Origin: Thermoleophilia bacterium
GTDB taxonomy: Bacteria > Actinomycetota > Thermoleophilia > BMS3ABIN01
DNA length: 64,000 nt
NCBI GenBank assembly: GCA_020053595.1
Contig: JAGVMV010000040.1
Span: 1-64,000 of the forward strand
Reading direction: 5' to 3'
Position numbers and translations under genes: made by a program. Position 1 is the first letter of the stretch. Each line of letters opens with the position of its first letter. The notes beneath the pieces are model-generated. The model saw only the letters and a list, made by a program, of their open reading frames with translations, did no database searches and was not told the DNA's origin. Positions 7,532-16,350 of this stretch are shown here, piece by piece.

Positions 7532-9490
7532 CTATTTCCCTGTTCCCGCTGTGCTGCGGCTGTTCTTAAGCAGCTTTAATGAATGAAGGTAGAGCGGGCT
7601 TTTGCTGCTACGGATAATGTCGGCCTCACGCAGACTGGCGAGCAATTCGTGGGGCGAGGAAAACTTTATCAGCGACAACATCGCCGTGCCGATTCCCTGG
7701 ACCACGTGACAATCACTTCCGGCTCCACCGGGGATATCATATTTCCGGGCCAGACGTCGAGCCTTTTCATTAAAAGCAGTGAATGTTATGCGAGGGTTGT
7801 AAACTTCGAGAATGTCTATGTCCGCGGCGTTTCGAGCCAGAAGCTCGTAGGTAGGCGTCAGATGCAACGGGTCAAAGGGATGTGGAACATATACCAGGCC
7901 ACCCTGTTTTTTTATGAGCGCGATGGTTTCTTCGGCAGTCAACCCCTTGGGAATCTCCTCGGTAAGGTAAAGGCCTATTATTTCGCCTTCCCGGGTTTTT
8001 ATTTCCTCGCCAATGATGACCTGAATGCTTTCAGGGGCCAGCCGGGCAACCTCGAGAGCGCCTTCGATGGTATTGTGGTCGGTAATGGCGATTGCCTCGA
8101 GTCCCGACTCCTTGCAGCCAGCCAGCAGCTCTTCCGGAGTTGTGGCGCAGTCACTGGAAAAATTTGTATGCATGTGCAGATCCGCGAGAATTGTGTCGCC
8201 GGCGCGGGCCGGCTCAATGGCGCTACGCGCGGGCCGGATTCGCCGGCGCCGCCGGTACGCTTTTTGATAGGCCTCTTCGATCTGCGGGGTGACTTTTTCC
8301 CAGGAATATCTGGCAGCCCGGCGCGCCGCGGCTGCTCCCAGCGAGCGCCGCTCCCGGTTTTCATGTAAAAGATCGACCAGATTCGCTGCCAGGTTGTACG
8401 TGTAGGGGTGGTCGAGCAAAAGACCTTCACCGCCCTCGCTCACCAGCTCCTTGATGCCACCTTGCCCAGGCACAATGACAGCTACACCCGCGGCCATCGC
8501 CTCCAGCACAGAGCTGGCAAGACTCGAAGCGGCATAGGGGGCGCAGAGAACCGCTGCGCGCTGATACTCTCTGTCCAGCTCCTTCCTGCCGATGACTCCG
8601 GTCCAATGGATGCGTTCGCGAAGGCGACGAGGTATCAGCAGACGCCCACGCCACGCTACTTCCTCGCCGCCGACAATTGCCAGCTCGAATGGCGGCACAT
8701 CTTCGGGAAGCAGTCGTATCGTGCGTGCCAGCAGGCCCACTCCTTTTCGGGGCTCGCTCCAGGCGGCAAAGATGACCAGGGGCAGATCTTGCCCGGACCG
8801 CGCTTCCTCGGCAACATGAAAACGGCCAGTGTCTACACCGCTACCAATCACCACGTAATTACCAGGAAAGTAGCTGGAGACAATTCGGCGAGTGTTGTGC
8901 GAAGTGCAAATGCGACCGTCGAGACGGGCCAGAAAACGCTCGACTACGGGCCGCATCAGCTGATAGCTGAGAAAGCGTTCTCCCGAGGTGTGAAATGTGG
9001 CTACAGTGGGGCAATGTGCCAGGCGCAATGCCGTGAAGGAAAGGCTGGGAGGATAGGGTTCGTGAACATGCAGAATGTCAAAAAATTCGCGTTTGAGCAG
9101 CTCCTTAACCTGTTCTGTGACTTCCAGCGGCAAGGCCAGATTCGCCAAAGATTCGCTGTAGGGAAAACGGAAAGTGCCGGCGATCTTGATCAGTTTGAAG
9201 GCGGAGCTGTCATCGGCGAGGAGCATCGGGACTGCAGGGGAGGCGCTTCTTGCCCCCTGCGCTGTGGCCAGCTTGCGGGTTCCTTTGGCTGTGCGCCGCG
9301 CGGCCTTGGCTCGCTTGCGGGCGGAGCGCACTTCAACGCGCTCTTCAGATGGAGCGATGACCGATACGTCGTGGCCTTTTGCCGCCAGCGCTGTCGCCAG
9401 GCCGGCGATATGCCTGTTTACTCCCCAGGCAGATGTCCAGGCATAGGGGGAAACCAGGCCGATCTTGAGCTTTCCGGCAGGTTCTTTCAT
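7532..9490 (-). CDS. Fusion: GT4 glycosyltransferase + PHP phosphoesterase
   Basis: A 652-residue two-domain protein. Residues 1 to about 410 form a GT4 (GT-B) transferase: KIGLVSPYAWTSAWGVNRHI at the start, VIGSGVDTGRF mid-way and SSVLEAMAAGVAVIVPGQGG in the donor site. The usual first Glu of EX7E is a Ser here. After a basic linker (AYRRRRRIRPAR) a PHP domain fills about 430-640 with its metal motifs: DLHMHTNFSSDC, ITDHNTIEG, VPHPFD and GAGSDCH. It is the last gene of a block with inositol-phosphate synthase and PI-phosphate synthase, so a phosphatidylinositol glycosyltransferase (PimA/PimB-like) is a fair guess. The PHP substrate is unknown. Confidence 0.85.
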   Translation of the reverse strand: MKEPAGKLKIGLVSPYAWTSAWGVNRHIAGLATALAAKGHDVSVIAPSEERVEVRSARKRAKAARRTAKGTRKLATAQGARSASPAVPMLLADDSSAFKLIKIAGTFRFPYSESLANLALPLEVTEQVKELLKREFFDILHVHEPYPPSLSFTALRLAHCPTVATFHTSGERFLSYQLMRPVVERFLARLDGRICTSHNTRRIVSSYFPGNYVVIGSGVDTGRFHVAEEARSGQDLPLVIFAAWSEPRKGVGLLARTIRLLPEDVPPFELAIVGGEEVAWRGRLLIPRRLRERIHWTGVIGRKELDREYQRAAVLCAPYAASSLASSVLEAMAAGVAVIVPGQGGIKELVSEGGEGLLLDHPYTYNLAANLVDLLHENRERRSLGAAAARRAARYSWEKVTPQIEEAYQKAYRRRRRIRPARSAIEPARAGDTILADLHMHTNFSSDCATTPEELLAGCKESGLEAIAITDHNTIEGALEVARLAPESIQVIIGEEIKTREGEIIGLYLTEEIPKGLTAEETIALIKKQGGLVYVPHPFDPLHLTPTYELLARNAADIDILEVYNPRITFTAFNEKARRLARKYDIPGGAGSDCHVVQGIGTAMLSLIKFSSPHELLASLREADIIRSSKSPLYLHSLKLLKNSRSTAGTGK

Positions 9491-9556
9491 GGCCTACAGG
9501 TTAATGGATAGCGACAAAAAGAAAAAGGGGACGCCGCCGCCCAGCCAGCCCAGGCC

Positions 9557-10780
9557 TTACTTCTTTGAGGATTTCCTGGCTACTTTTTTTCCAGACGCCG
9601 GCTTTTTGACCGCTGTACGTTTTTTTGCGGGCGCCGCCGCCTTCTTTGCCGCCCTTTTTTTTGCGACGGGAGCCTTGGCGCCCGGAGATCCGACAACGGC
9701 CGCGTCGGAGGTCCCGGCTATGAAAGCCTCGGTCAGGTTGCGACAGATGTCGTCAGGGTGCTGAATCGGCGGGGATTTCATAAAGTAGGAAGAGGGCCCC
9801 TCGAGTGTGCCGGCGATACCGCGGTCGAGGGCCAGCTTGGCGCAGCGAACCGCGTCGATGACGATGCCGGCGGAATTCGGTGAATCGACGACCTCGAGTT
9901 TGAGTTCGATGTTGAGCGGCACATCTCCGAAAGAGCGCCCCTCGAGACGGATATAGGCCCACTTGCGGTCTTCGAGCCAGGCCACATGGTCGCTGGGACC
10001 GATGTGGACGTTGTCGGCGCCGATATCGTAGTCGATCAGCGAAGTTACGGCATTGGTCTTCGATATTTTCTTGCTCTCCAGGCGCTCGCGCTCGAGCATG
10101 TTCAAGAAGTCGGAGTTGCCGCCAACGTTGAGCTGGCTGGTGCGCTCAAGCCGCACGCCACGGTCGAGCATCAGGCTGGCCAGGGTGCGGTGGACGATGG
10201 TGGCGCCCACCTGTGACTTGATGTCATCGCCGATGATTGGCAGCCCCTTCTCCTTGAAGCGGGCTTGCCAGTAAGCCTCGCGGCCGATGAAGACCGGGAT
10301 ACAATTGACCATGGCGCAGCCGGCGGCGAGGATCTGCTCCGTGTACCACTTGGTGGCCTCCTCACTGCCTACCGGCAGGTAGCTTACGACGACGTCGGTT
10401 CTTGTTTTTTTGAGAATGCCGACGATGTCATCCGTGGGACCGGGGGCCTTCTTGATGATCTTGGCCATGTATTTGCCGATACCATCGTGGGTCATGCCAC
10501 GGGCTACCTTGATGCCGGTTTTCTGCACGTCGCAGAACCTGACGGTATTGTTGGGTGGCGCGTAGATGGCATCAGCGAGATCCTTGCCAACCTTGTTCGC
10601 GTCGATGTCGATGGCGGCCACGAACTCTATATCGCTGATGTGGTAACCGCCCAGGTTCACATGCATAAGGCCGGGCACCTGCTCGCCGGTCTTGGCTTTT
10701 CTGTAATACGTCACGCCCTGTACGAACGAGGAGGCGCAATTTCCCACGCCGATGATGGCAACTCTCACGGTCTTGCTCAA
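9557..10780 (-). CDS. ino1: myo-Inositol-1-phosphate synthase with Lys-rich tail
   Basis: A 407-residue NAD-dependent enzyme that converts glucose-6-phosphate to inositol-1-phosphate (actinobacterial Ino1 type). The Rossmann start is [19 protein letters not shown], and [15 protein letters not shown] and [12 protein letters not shown] are family signatures. The core ends near 363 and is followed by a 44-residue Lys/Ala/Pro tail with [12 protein letters not shown]-type repeats like histone H1. Mycobacterial Ino1 is about 367 residues and lacks this tail. The start is TTG 10780, chosen because GGAGGT lies 9 nt upstream; a GTG four codons later is too far. It sits between PI-phosphate synthase and the GT4-PHP gene. 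Confidence 0.93.
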   Translation of the reverse strand: MSKTVRVAIIGVGNCASSFVQGVTYYRKAKTGEQVPGLMHVNLGGYHISDIEFVAAIDIDANKVGKDLADAIYAPPNNTVRFCDVQKTGIKVARGMTHDGIGKYMAKIIKKAPGPTDDIVGILKKTRTDVVVSYLPVGSEEATKWYTEQILAAGCAMVNCIPVFIGREAYWQARFKEKGLPIIGDDIKSQVGATIVHRTLASLMLDRGVRLERTSQLNVGGNSDFLNMLERERLESKKISKTNAVTSLIDYDIGADNVHIGPSDHVAWLEDRKWAYIRLEGRSFGDVPLNIELKLEVVDSPNSAGIVIDAVRCAKLALDRGIAGTLEGPSSYFMKSPPIQHPDDICRNLTEAFIAGTSDAAVVGSPGAKAPVAKKRAAKKAAAPAKKRTAVKKPASGKKVARKSSKK

Positions 10781-10853
10781 GGTATTTTTACCTCCAGATA
10801 GTCAAGGATTGATGCGGGGCGCGGCCACTGGCAGCGCCAGGCGGGCCGCACCT

Positions 10854-11486
10854 TCAGGGCTTCTGCTCTTCCTCGCGAGCAGAAGCCTCCGCGAATTGCC
10901 GCCGCACGTGCAGGATACGCTGCAGCACTGTGTAAGCGGTCAGCACCGCTAGAATATACATCACCACGGCCAGCACGCCAAACTTCTGTAAAGCCAGGCC
11001 GAAGCCTAAAAGCACCAGCCGCTCCGGACGGGTCATGAGCCCAACCTTGCAGTCCAGGCCCAGGGCTTCAGCCCGGGCGCGAGTATAGCTCACCAGGAAA
11101 GACCCGATCATGGTGATGAAGGCGGCGCCCACCAGCCAGAGATTCCCGTCCCGGGCATAGACCAGAGCGATTGCGGTGAGAACGGCGCCTTCGCCGACGC
11201 GGTCAAAGGTGGAATCGAGGAAAGCCCCCATCGGGGTCACCTTCTCCGAAAGACGGGCAACGGCGCCGTCGAGCATGTCGCAGACACTCCCAATTGTGAA
11301 GACGATGGCGGCGGTGACGAAGTGGCCATACCAAACCAGAACCGCGGTACCCAATGTCAGCGCCAGCCCGATTACCGTAAGCAGGTTGGGTGAGATTCGC
11401 GTCCGCCCGATGGCGGCGGTGAGGGGCTTGAACAGCCTTCTGGCCTCGGTGCTGTAGAAGTACCTCAGCTTTTCAATGTAGAGCAT
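10854..11486 (-). CDS. CDP-alcohol phosphatidyltransferase, likely PI-phosphate synthase
   Basis: A 210-residue integral membrane enzyme with about six membrane segments. The CDP-alcohol motif is complete: the D-x2-D-G-x2-A-R block is DMLDGAVAR, followed by G-x3-D-x3-D in GAFLDSTFDR. The enzyme condenses CDP-diacylglycerol with an alcohol phosphate. Because inositol-phosphate synthase is the next gene (73 nt downstream), inositol-1-phosphate is the likely acceptor, as for mycobacterial PgsA1. PGP synthase activity is the alternative. The start is ATG 11486 with AGGAG 8 nt upstream; the longer reading to 11561 has no such site. Confidence 0.85.
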   Translation of the reverse strand: MLYIEKLRYFYSTEARRLFKPLTAAIGRTRISPNLLTVIGLALTLGTAVLVWYGHFVTAAIVFTIGSVCDMLDGAVARLSEKVTPMGAFLDSTFDRVGEGAVLTAIALVYARDGNLWLVGAAFITMIGSFLVSYTRARAEALGLDCKVGLMTRPERLVLLGFGLALQKFGVLAVVMYILAVLTAYTVLQRILHVRRQFAEASAREEEQKP

Positions 11487-11650
11487 GGGAGAAACTCCTG
11501 TTGCCGGCCAGACATGGCCACGTGGGTGTGATTCTAACAGAAAGCGCCGGGGGTATGCCACCTTGCGGGACTGATGAAAAGCGGCTAGCCTTGTTTTCCC
11601 AGCAGGCCGGCAGAAGACGCCCGGAGCGCACCAGAAGCGCCAGGGGCCTC

Positions 11651-13531
11651 CTAATTCTTCCCCACGTAAACGATGACGGTAGTCCCTTCGTCGACCTTCT
11701 TGCCCGCCGCCGGGTCCTGGTCGTATACTTTGCCCCAGGTTGTGGGGTCCGGGTTGGTAAGCTCGCTGATGGAGGCCACCAGACCCTTGGCCGACAGAGC
11801 ATTTTGCGCATCGAGTTTGCTCATGCCGATCACATCGGGCACCGTAACCTTTTTCGGTGGCGCAGGGCCCTTGCTGACCACGATATTTACAGACGAGCCC
11901 TCCTTGACGCTCTGACCGGCGCCGGGACTCTGGCTGATTACCTTGCCTGTGCTAACCGTGTCCGAATACTCTTCGGAAGTGGTGCCGAGCGACAGTCCGT
12001 CCTGAGACAGCCGGCTGGAAGCCTGGTCCACAGTGAGGTTCTTGACGTCCGGAACCGTGACCACTTTCGGCGGCTCGGGACCTTTGCTGACCACGTATTT
12101 TACCGCCGAGCCTTTCTGAACCATGGTGCCGGCCGCGGGATCCTGGCTGACAACGCTACCCTCCGGCACAGTTTCAGAGAAAGCGTCGGGCTGCCGTTCG
12201 GGATTGAGGCCGATCTCCTTCAGCTTCGAATCAGCGTAGCCGGCCGACTGCCCGGTTATCTCCGGAACCCCGACCTTGCTGCTGCCGCGGCTGACAACTA
12301 AGCGCACGCTGCCGCCACTCTTAAGCTTCGATCCCTTTTCCGGATTTTGGCGGATGACCTTGCCCGCGGGTACGGTCTCACTGTATTCCTCGGCCTCCAG
12401 CTCGGGTTTCAGCCCCTGGGCCCGGATGGCCTCCTCAGCCTGGACCCGGTCAAGCCCGATGACATCAGGTACCTCGACATTGCCGCTCTCCTGGGCGAAG
12501 ACAAGAAAATAGATACCCGCCGCCAGTGCCACCAACACTGCCAGGGCAAGAAAGGCCAGCAACGCCTTCTTCTTGCCGCTCATCTTCTTTTTTTGTCCAG
12601 CGCCTGTCCGCTCTGAGCGTCTGATGGCCGTCTGGTCAAGGCCGGCGTCCAGGACGCCGGCCGGAATGACACTGGTCATGGCGGTGTCATCGGCAGGCAG
12701 AATCGCCGCCACGGGTAAATCCATGCGGCAGCGCTCCAGGTCCGCCAGAAATTCCTCGGCGCTGGGATAGCGATCACGGGGATCCTTGGCCAGAGCCCGC
12801 ATCACGACCGAATTCAGGTTGTCGGAAATCTCGGGAACAAGTGCCTGGGGCGGAACCGGTTCGTCGCTCAGGTGTTTCAGCGCGATAGCCACCGGGTTCT
12901 CGCCTTCAAAGGGAACGCGCCCGGTAAGCATCTCGTAGAGGACGACTCCCAGGGAATAAAGGTCCGAGCTTTGTTCCACCGCCTTGCCCCTGGCCTGCTC
13001 GGGGGAGAGGTACTGGGCGGTGCCGATGATCGAGCCGGTCTCGGTCATGGCCGGCGAGGTCCCCGCCAGGGCGATGCCGAAGTCGGTCACCTTCACCTGG
13101 TCGCGGCCGTTGATGACAATGTTGTGCGGCTTGATGTCGCGATGGATAACATCGTTGTCGTGGGCGAACCGCAAGGCCTGGAGGATCTGTTCGGCATAGC
13201 CGATAGCCCTCGCCGGATCCAGTGGCCCGTCCTCTACGATGATGTCTTTCAGACTCTTGCCTTCGAGATATTCCATCGCGATGTAGTAGCTGTCTTCGGC
13301 CTGTCCGCGGTCGTAAATACTGACGATATGCGGATGGTTGAGTGCTGCCGCGGACTGCGCTTCGCGTCGGAATCGGGCGACGAACTCATCGTCGCGGGCA
13401 TATCGTTTGTATAGTACCTTGATGGCCACCTGGCGGCCGAGCTGGGTGTCGCGGGCCAGGTAGACGTCAGCCATTCCGCCGCTGCCCAGCCGGCGGATGA
13501 TCTCGTATCTGTTGTCTAATAGTTCTGTCAT
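11651..13531 (-). CDS. pknB: PASTA-domain Ser/Thr kinase (PknB-like)
   Basis: A 626-residue transmembrane kinase. The cytoplasmic kinase spans about 1-270 with GSGGMADVY, Lys38, HRDIKPHN (Asp132) and DFG (Asp150). A linker leads to one membrane helix at about 322-347, then four extracellular PASTA repeats (about 350-626), each with a VPDV- or VPEI-type start and a VSKGP-type end. PASTA domains bind muropeptides or lipid II and couple the kinase to wall synthesis. It is the last gene of the cluster, 61 nt after pbpA. The start is ATG 13531; the upstream extension to 13648 would run into pbpA and has no Shine-Dalgarno. Confidence 0.95.
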   Translation of the reverse strand: MTELLDNRYEIIRRLGSGGMADVYLARDTQLGRQVAIKVLYKRYARDDEFVARFRREAQSAAALNHPHIVSIYDRGQAEDSYYIAMEYLEGKSLKDIIVEDGPLDPARAIGYAEQILQALRFAHDNDVIHRDIKPHNIVINGRDQVKVTDFGIALAGTSPAMTETGSIIGTAQYLSPEQARGKAVEQSSDLYSLGVVLYEMLTGRVPFEGENPVAIALKHLSDEPVPPQALVPEISDNLNSVVMRALAKDPRDRYPSAEEFLADLERCRMDLPVAAILPADDTAMTSVIPAGVLDAGLDQTAIRRSERTGAGQKKKMSGKKKALLAFLALAVLVALAAGIYFLVFAQESGNVEVPDVIGLDRVQAEEAIRAQGLKPELEAEEYSETVPAGKVIRQNPEKGSKLKSGGSVRLVVSRGSSKVGVPEITGQSAGYADSKLKEIGLNPERQPDAFSETVPEGSVVSQDPAAGTMVQKGSAVKYVVSKGPEPPKVVTVPDVKNLTVDQASSRLSQDGLSLGTTSEEYSDTVSTGKVISQSPGAGQSVKEGSSVNIVVSKGPAPPKKVTVPDVIGMSKLDAQNALSAKGLVASISELTNPDPTTWGKVYDQDPAAGKKVDEGTTVIVYVGKN

Positions 13532-13592
13532 GTCATAAAGACTATCAGTCCGGCGGCTTTCCTGCTTCGGACGAGGTATCTGCCTGCTGCCA

Positions 13593-15026
13593 CTATAATC
13601 CCAGAGCCGACAGCATGGTCTCGCGCATAACCGGTCCGGCGATGCCACCGCCGGAATCAGAATCCTCTACCACCACAGCTATGGCGTACTTCGGGTTATC
13701 TGCCGGGGCGAAGCCCATGAACCAGGCATTCGGACCGCGGCCTGTCACCTCGGCGGTGCCAGTCTTGGCCGCCATCTGCACCTTGCTTGTCTTGGTCTTG
13801 CTCCCCGTTCCTTCATTCACCACCTTGACCATCATATCCTTCAGGTCGCTGGCGGTGCCTGGCTCAAGTGGTGTCTTCCAGACTCCGGGCCTGGCCTGCT
13901 TGACGATGGTTCCGTTGTAGTCGGCCACCGACTCCACCGAGTAGGGCTTCATCATTTTACCGCCGTTGGCAATGGACTGGGCAACGAGCGCCATTTGCAG
14001 AGGAGTAACCAGCAACTGCTCCTGGCCGAAGGCCATCGAGGCCACTTGGGCCTTATCCATGGAATCGCCGGTCGACAGCAATTCGCCGTCCTCATAGCGG
14101 CCGCTGGCCATAATCTCGTCAGAAGCCAGATCGAGCGGCGGCTTTTCGTAAAAACCGAATTTCTGCATGTAATCGACAATTTTTTTCTCACCCAGCTGAT
14201 CGCCGATCTGGGCGAAGGTAGTATTTATCGACTGGGATAAAGCCTCCTGAAAGCTGTGCTCGCCGAAAGGCTCGGTACGATAATTGTGGATCGTAAATCC
14301 ATCGATGACAACTTCACCCCTATCATCACGGAACCGGCTCTGGGGCGTAAAGGAACCGCTCTCCAGCGCCGCCGTTGCCGTGATCAGCTTGAAGGTCGAT
14401 CCCGGTGTGTACAAACCCTGGGTGGCGCGGTTGAAAAGCGGCGCATTCGGGTCGGAGTTGAGCAGCTGCCAGTTGTCAGCCAGCTGGTTCGGATCGTAGG
14501 TCGGATTCGAGACCATGGCCACCACGGCGCCAGTCTGAACTTCAAGAACCACAACGGCGCCGGATTTGCCCAGCTTCTGCAACTCGCCGAGTGCTGTTCG
14601 CTGGACTTTGGGGTTGATGGTGAGCTTCAGGTCGGCGCCTCGTTTTTGCTTACCCGTCAACATGTCAACGAGGTTGACGATTTCGACTTCGTCGGCGGTG
14701 CCGGTCAGGTAGCTGTTCTGGGAATGTTCCAAACCTACCTGCCCGTAGGTCGGATCGTTATAGCCGACCAGATGCGGCGCCAGGTCGCCTGTGGGGTAAG
14801 TGCGATAGTAGAGGTCATCCTCCTTGCGGTTCCGGGCCAGCTCTGATTTGTCACTGCCCAGGATCAGGCCTCGCTCGATGCGCATCTGGGCAAATACCTT
14901 GCGAGTGTTTTGTGGGTTGTCAGCCAGATCCTGCGCCTCGATCACCTGCCGGTAGCCGAGCATGGCTATCAGGCTCGCGAACATGATCACGGAGATCAGA
15001 AAAAGTCTGCGAATAGGGGTGTTCAT
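13593..15026 (-). CDS. pbpA: Class B penicillin-binding protein (PbpA)
   Basis: A 477-residue transpeptidase anchored by one N-terminal helix (LFLISVIMFASLIAML). The catalytic triad motifs are all present: STFK with Ser210, SIN at 266-268, and KTGTAE near 427. The upstream dimerisation part contains the RIERGLILGSD segment of class B enzymes. It crosslinks peptidoglycan made by RodA, which is encoded 40 nt upstream in the same operon, as in the mycobacterial rodA-pbpA pair. The start is ATG 15026. Confidence 0.95.
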   Translation of the reverse strand: MNTPIRRLFLISVIMFASLIAMLGYRQVIEAQDLADNPQNTRKVFAQMRIERGLILGSDKSELARNRKEDDLYYRTYPTGDLAPHLVGYNDPTYGQVGLEHSQNSYLTGTADEVEIVNLVDMLTGKQKRGADLKLTINPKVQRTALGELQKLGKSGAVVVLEVQTGAVVAMVSNPTYDPNQLADNWQLLNSDPNAPLFNRATQGLYTPGSTFKLITATAALESGSFTPQSRFRDDRGEVVIDGFTIHNYRTEPFGEHSFQEALSQSINTTFAQIGDQLGEKKIVDYMQKFGFYEKPPLDLASDEIMASGRYEDGELLSTGDSMDKAQVASMAFGQEQLLVTPLQMALVAQSIANGGKMMKPYSVESVADYNGTIVKQARPGVWKTPLEPGTASDLKDMMVKVVNEGTGSKTKTSKVQMAAKTGTAEVTGRGPNAWFMGFAPADNPKYAIAVVVEDSDSGGGIAGPVMRETMLSALGL

Positions 15027-15066
15027 AAAGTCCTCGAGCTTTCGAGATTCAGATAGAGACCGCCGC

Positions 15067-16350
15067 TCACGAAGCCCGCTCCTTGTTGGTGCGATTGCTG
15101 ACGAGCAAAAGAAGCGCCAGGGCGCCGAAATTCGCCACGATGGAGCTCCCGCCGTAACTGACGAAAGGCAGGGTGATACCGGTAAGCGGGATGAGTTTCA
15201 TGACGCCGCCGAGGATGACGAAGGTCTGCAGGACAAATGCCGCGCCAAGCCCCGCCGCCAGCAGCTTGGAAAAACCGTCGTCGGATACGACCGCAACCTT
15301 GAAAACCCGGTAGCAGAAAATCATGAACAGAACGATCAGGGCCGTTGCGCCGGCCAGGCCCAGCTCTTCGGCGATGGCGGAAAAGATGAAATCGGTATGC
15401 AGCGCCGGAATAATGGGATCTCCGTTTTTGAACAGCAGGTAACCTTTGCCCAGGCCGGTGCCGAAGAGGCCGCCGTCTCCGATGGCGAAGAGGGATTGGA
15501 CGATCTGGTAGCCGCGATCCATCGCATCTGACCACGGGTTGATCCACATGTCAAAGCGGAGGCGTACGGTGCCCTTGATTTGATAGGCGAGCGCGGCGCC
15601 GGCGATGAAAAGAATGCCGCCGATTACCGGATAGGCCACCCGCGCGGTGGCAACATAGGTCATCGCCAGAAAGATACCAAAGAACAGCATTGACGTCCCC
15701 AAATCGTTCATGAACAGGAGCAGGGCGAAAGACATGCCCCACATGGTGATCAATGGTCCAAGATGCTTGAACGCCGGCATGGGTACGCCGAAAAGGTGCC
15801 AGGTTGTCGTCGAGAGCAGCTCTCGCTTGCTGTTTAAATAGCCCGCAAGGAAAATGGTGATAAGGATTTTTGAAAATTCTCCTGGCTGGAACTGGATGCT
15901 GCCGACTCGGATCGAGAGGAAAGCCCCGTTCTCATTGATGCCGAGAAACACGGTGATGATAAGCAGGACCACGCCCAGAATGCCACACAGGTAGATGTAG
16001 TCGTCAAGCTTGCGATAATTTCTCAGTGTGATCATCACGACCACCAGCAGCCCGAGTCCGACCATCATCCACCGGGTCTGCGCCGCCGCCAGGGCTGGGT
16101 CGATGCGATAGATCATCATGATGCCGATAGCCGACAACAGCGCTGCCAGGGGTAAAAGGAAGGGGTCGGCATAAGGAGCCGCCAGCCTCAGGAAAAGATG
16201 CACAGCCAGAAAGAGCCCCACAAAGAGCAGGCCAAAGCTGAGCGAGCTGGCGTCTATTTGAGCCGAACGTGCCATATACACGCTGGCAAAACCGGCAAAC
16301 ACCAATATAACGACTGGCAGGAAGTTGACCAGCTCTCGGTTACGCTGCAT
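15067..16350 (-). CDS. rodA: SEDS glycosyltransferase RodA/FtsW
   Basis: A 427-residue polytopic membrane protein with about ten to twelve helices. SEDS signatures include IRVGSIQFQPGEFSKI, the FMNDLGTSMLFFGIF segment, and ITLPFVSYGGSSIVANF near the C-terminus. SEDS proteins polymerise lipid II into glycan strands and work with a class B PBP, here PbpA next door. Its start codon overlaps the stop of the PP2C gene by 1 nt (TGATG). RodA rather than FtsW is inferred from the neighbourhood. Confidence 0.93.
   Translation of the reverse strand: MQRNRELVNFLPVVILVFAGFASVYMARSAQIDASSLSFGLLFVGLFLAVHLFLRLAAPYADPFLLPLAALLSAIGIMMIYRIDPALAAAQTRWMMVGLGLLVVVMITLRNYRKLDDYIYLCGILGVVLLIITVFLGINENGAFLSIRVGSIQFQPGEFSKILITIFLAGYLNSKRELLSTTTWHLFGVPMPAFKHLGPLITMWGMSFALLLFMNDLGTSMLFFGIFLAMTYVATARVAYPVIGGILFIAGAALAYQIKGTVRLRFDMWINPWSDAMDRGYQIVQSLFAIGDGGLFGTGLGKGYLLFKNGDPIIPALHTDFIFSAIAEELGLAGATALIVLFMIFCYRVFKVAVVSDDGFSKLLAAGLGAAFVLQTFVILGGVMKLIPLTGITLPFVSYGGSSIVANFGALALLLLVSNRTNKERAS

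Noticed and set aside
8408-9511. A 367-codon plus-strand frame opposite the GT4-PHP gene
   Set aside because: It has no ribosome site or domain; the minus-strand frame has two clear domains.
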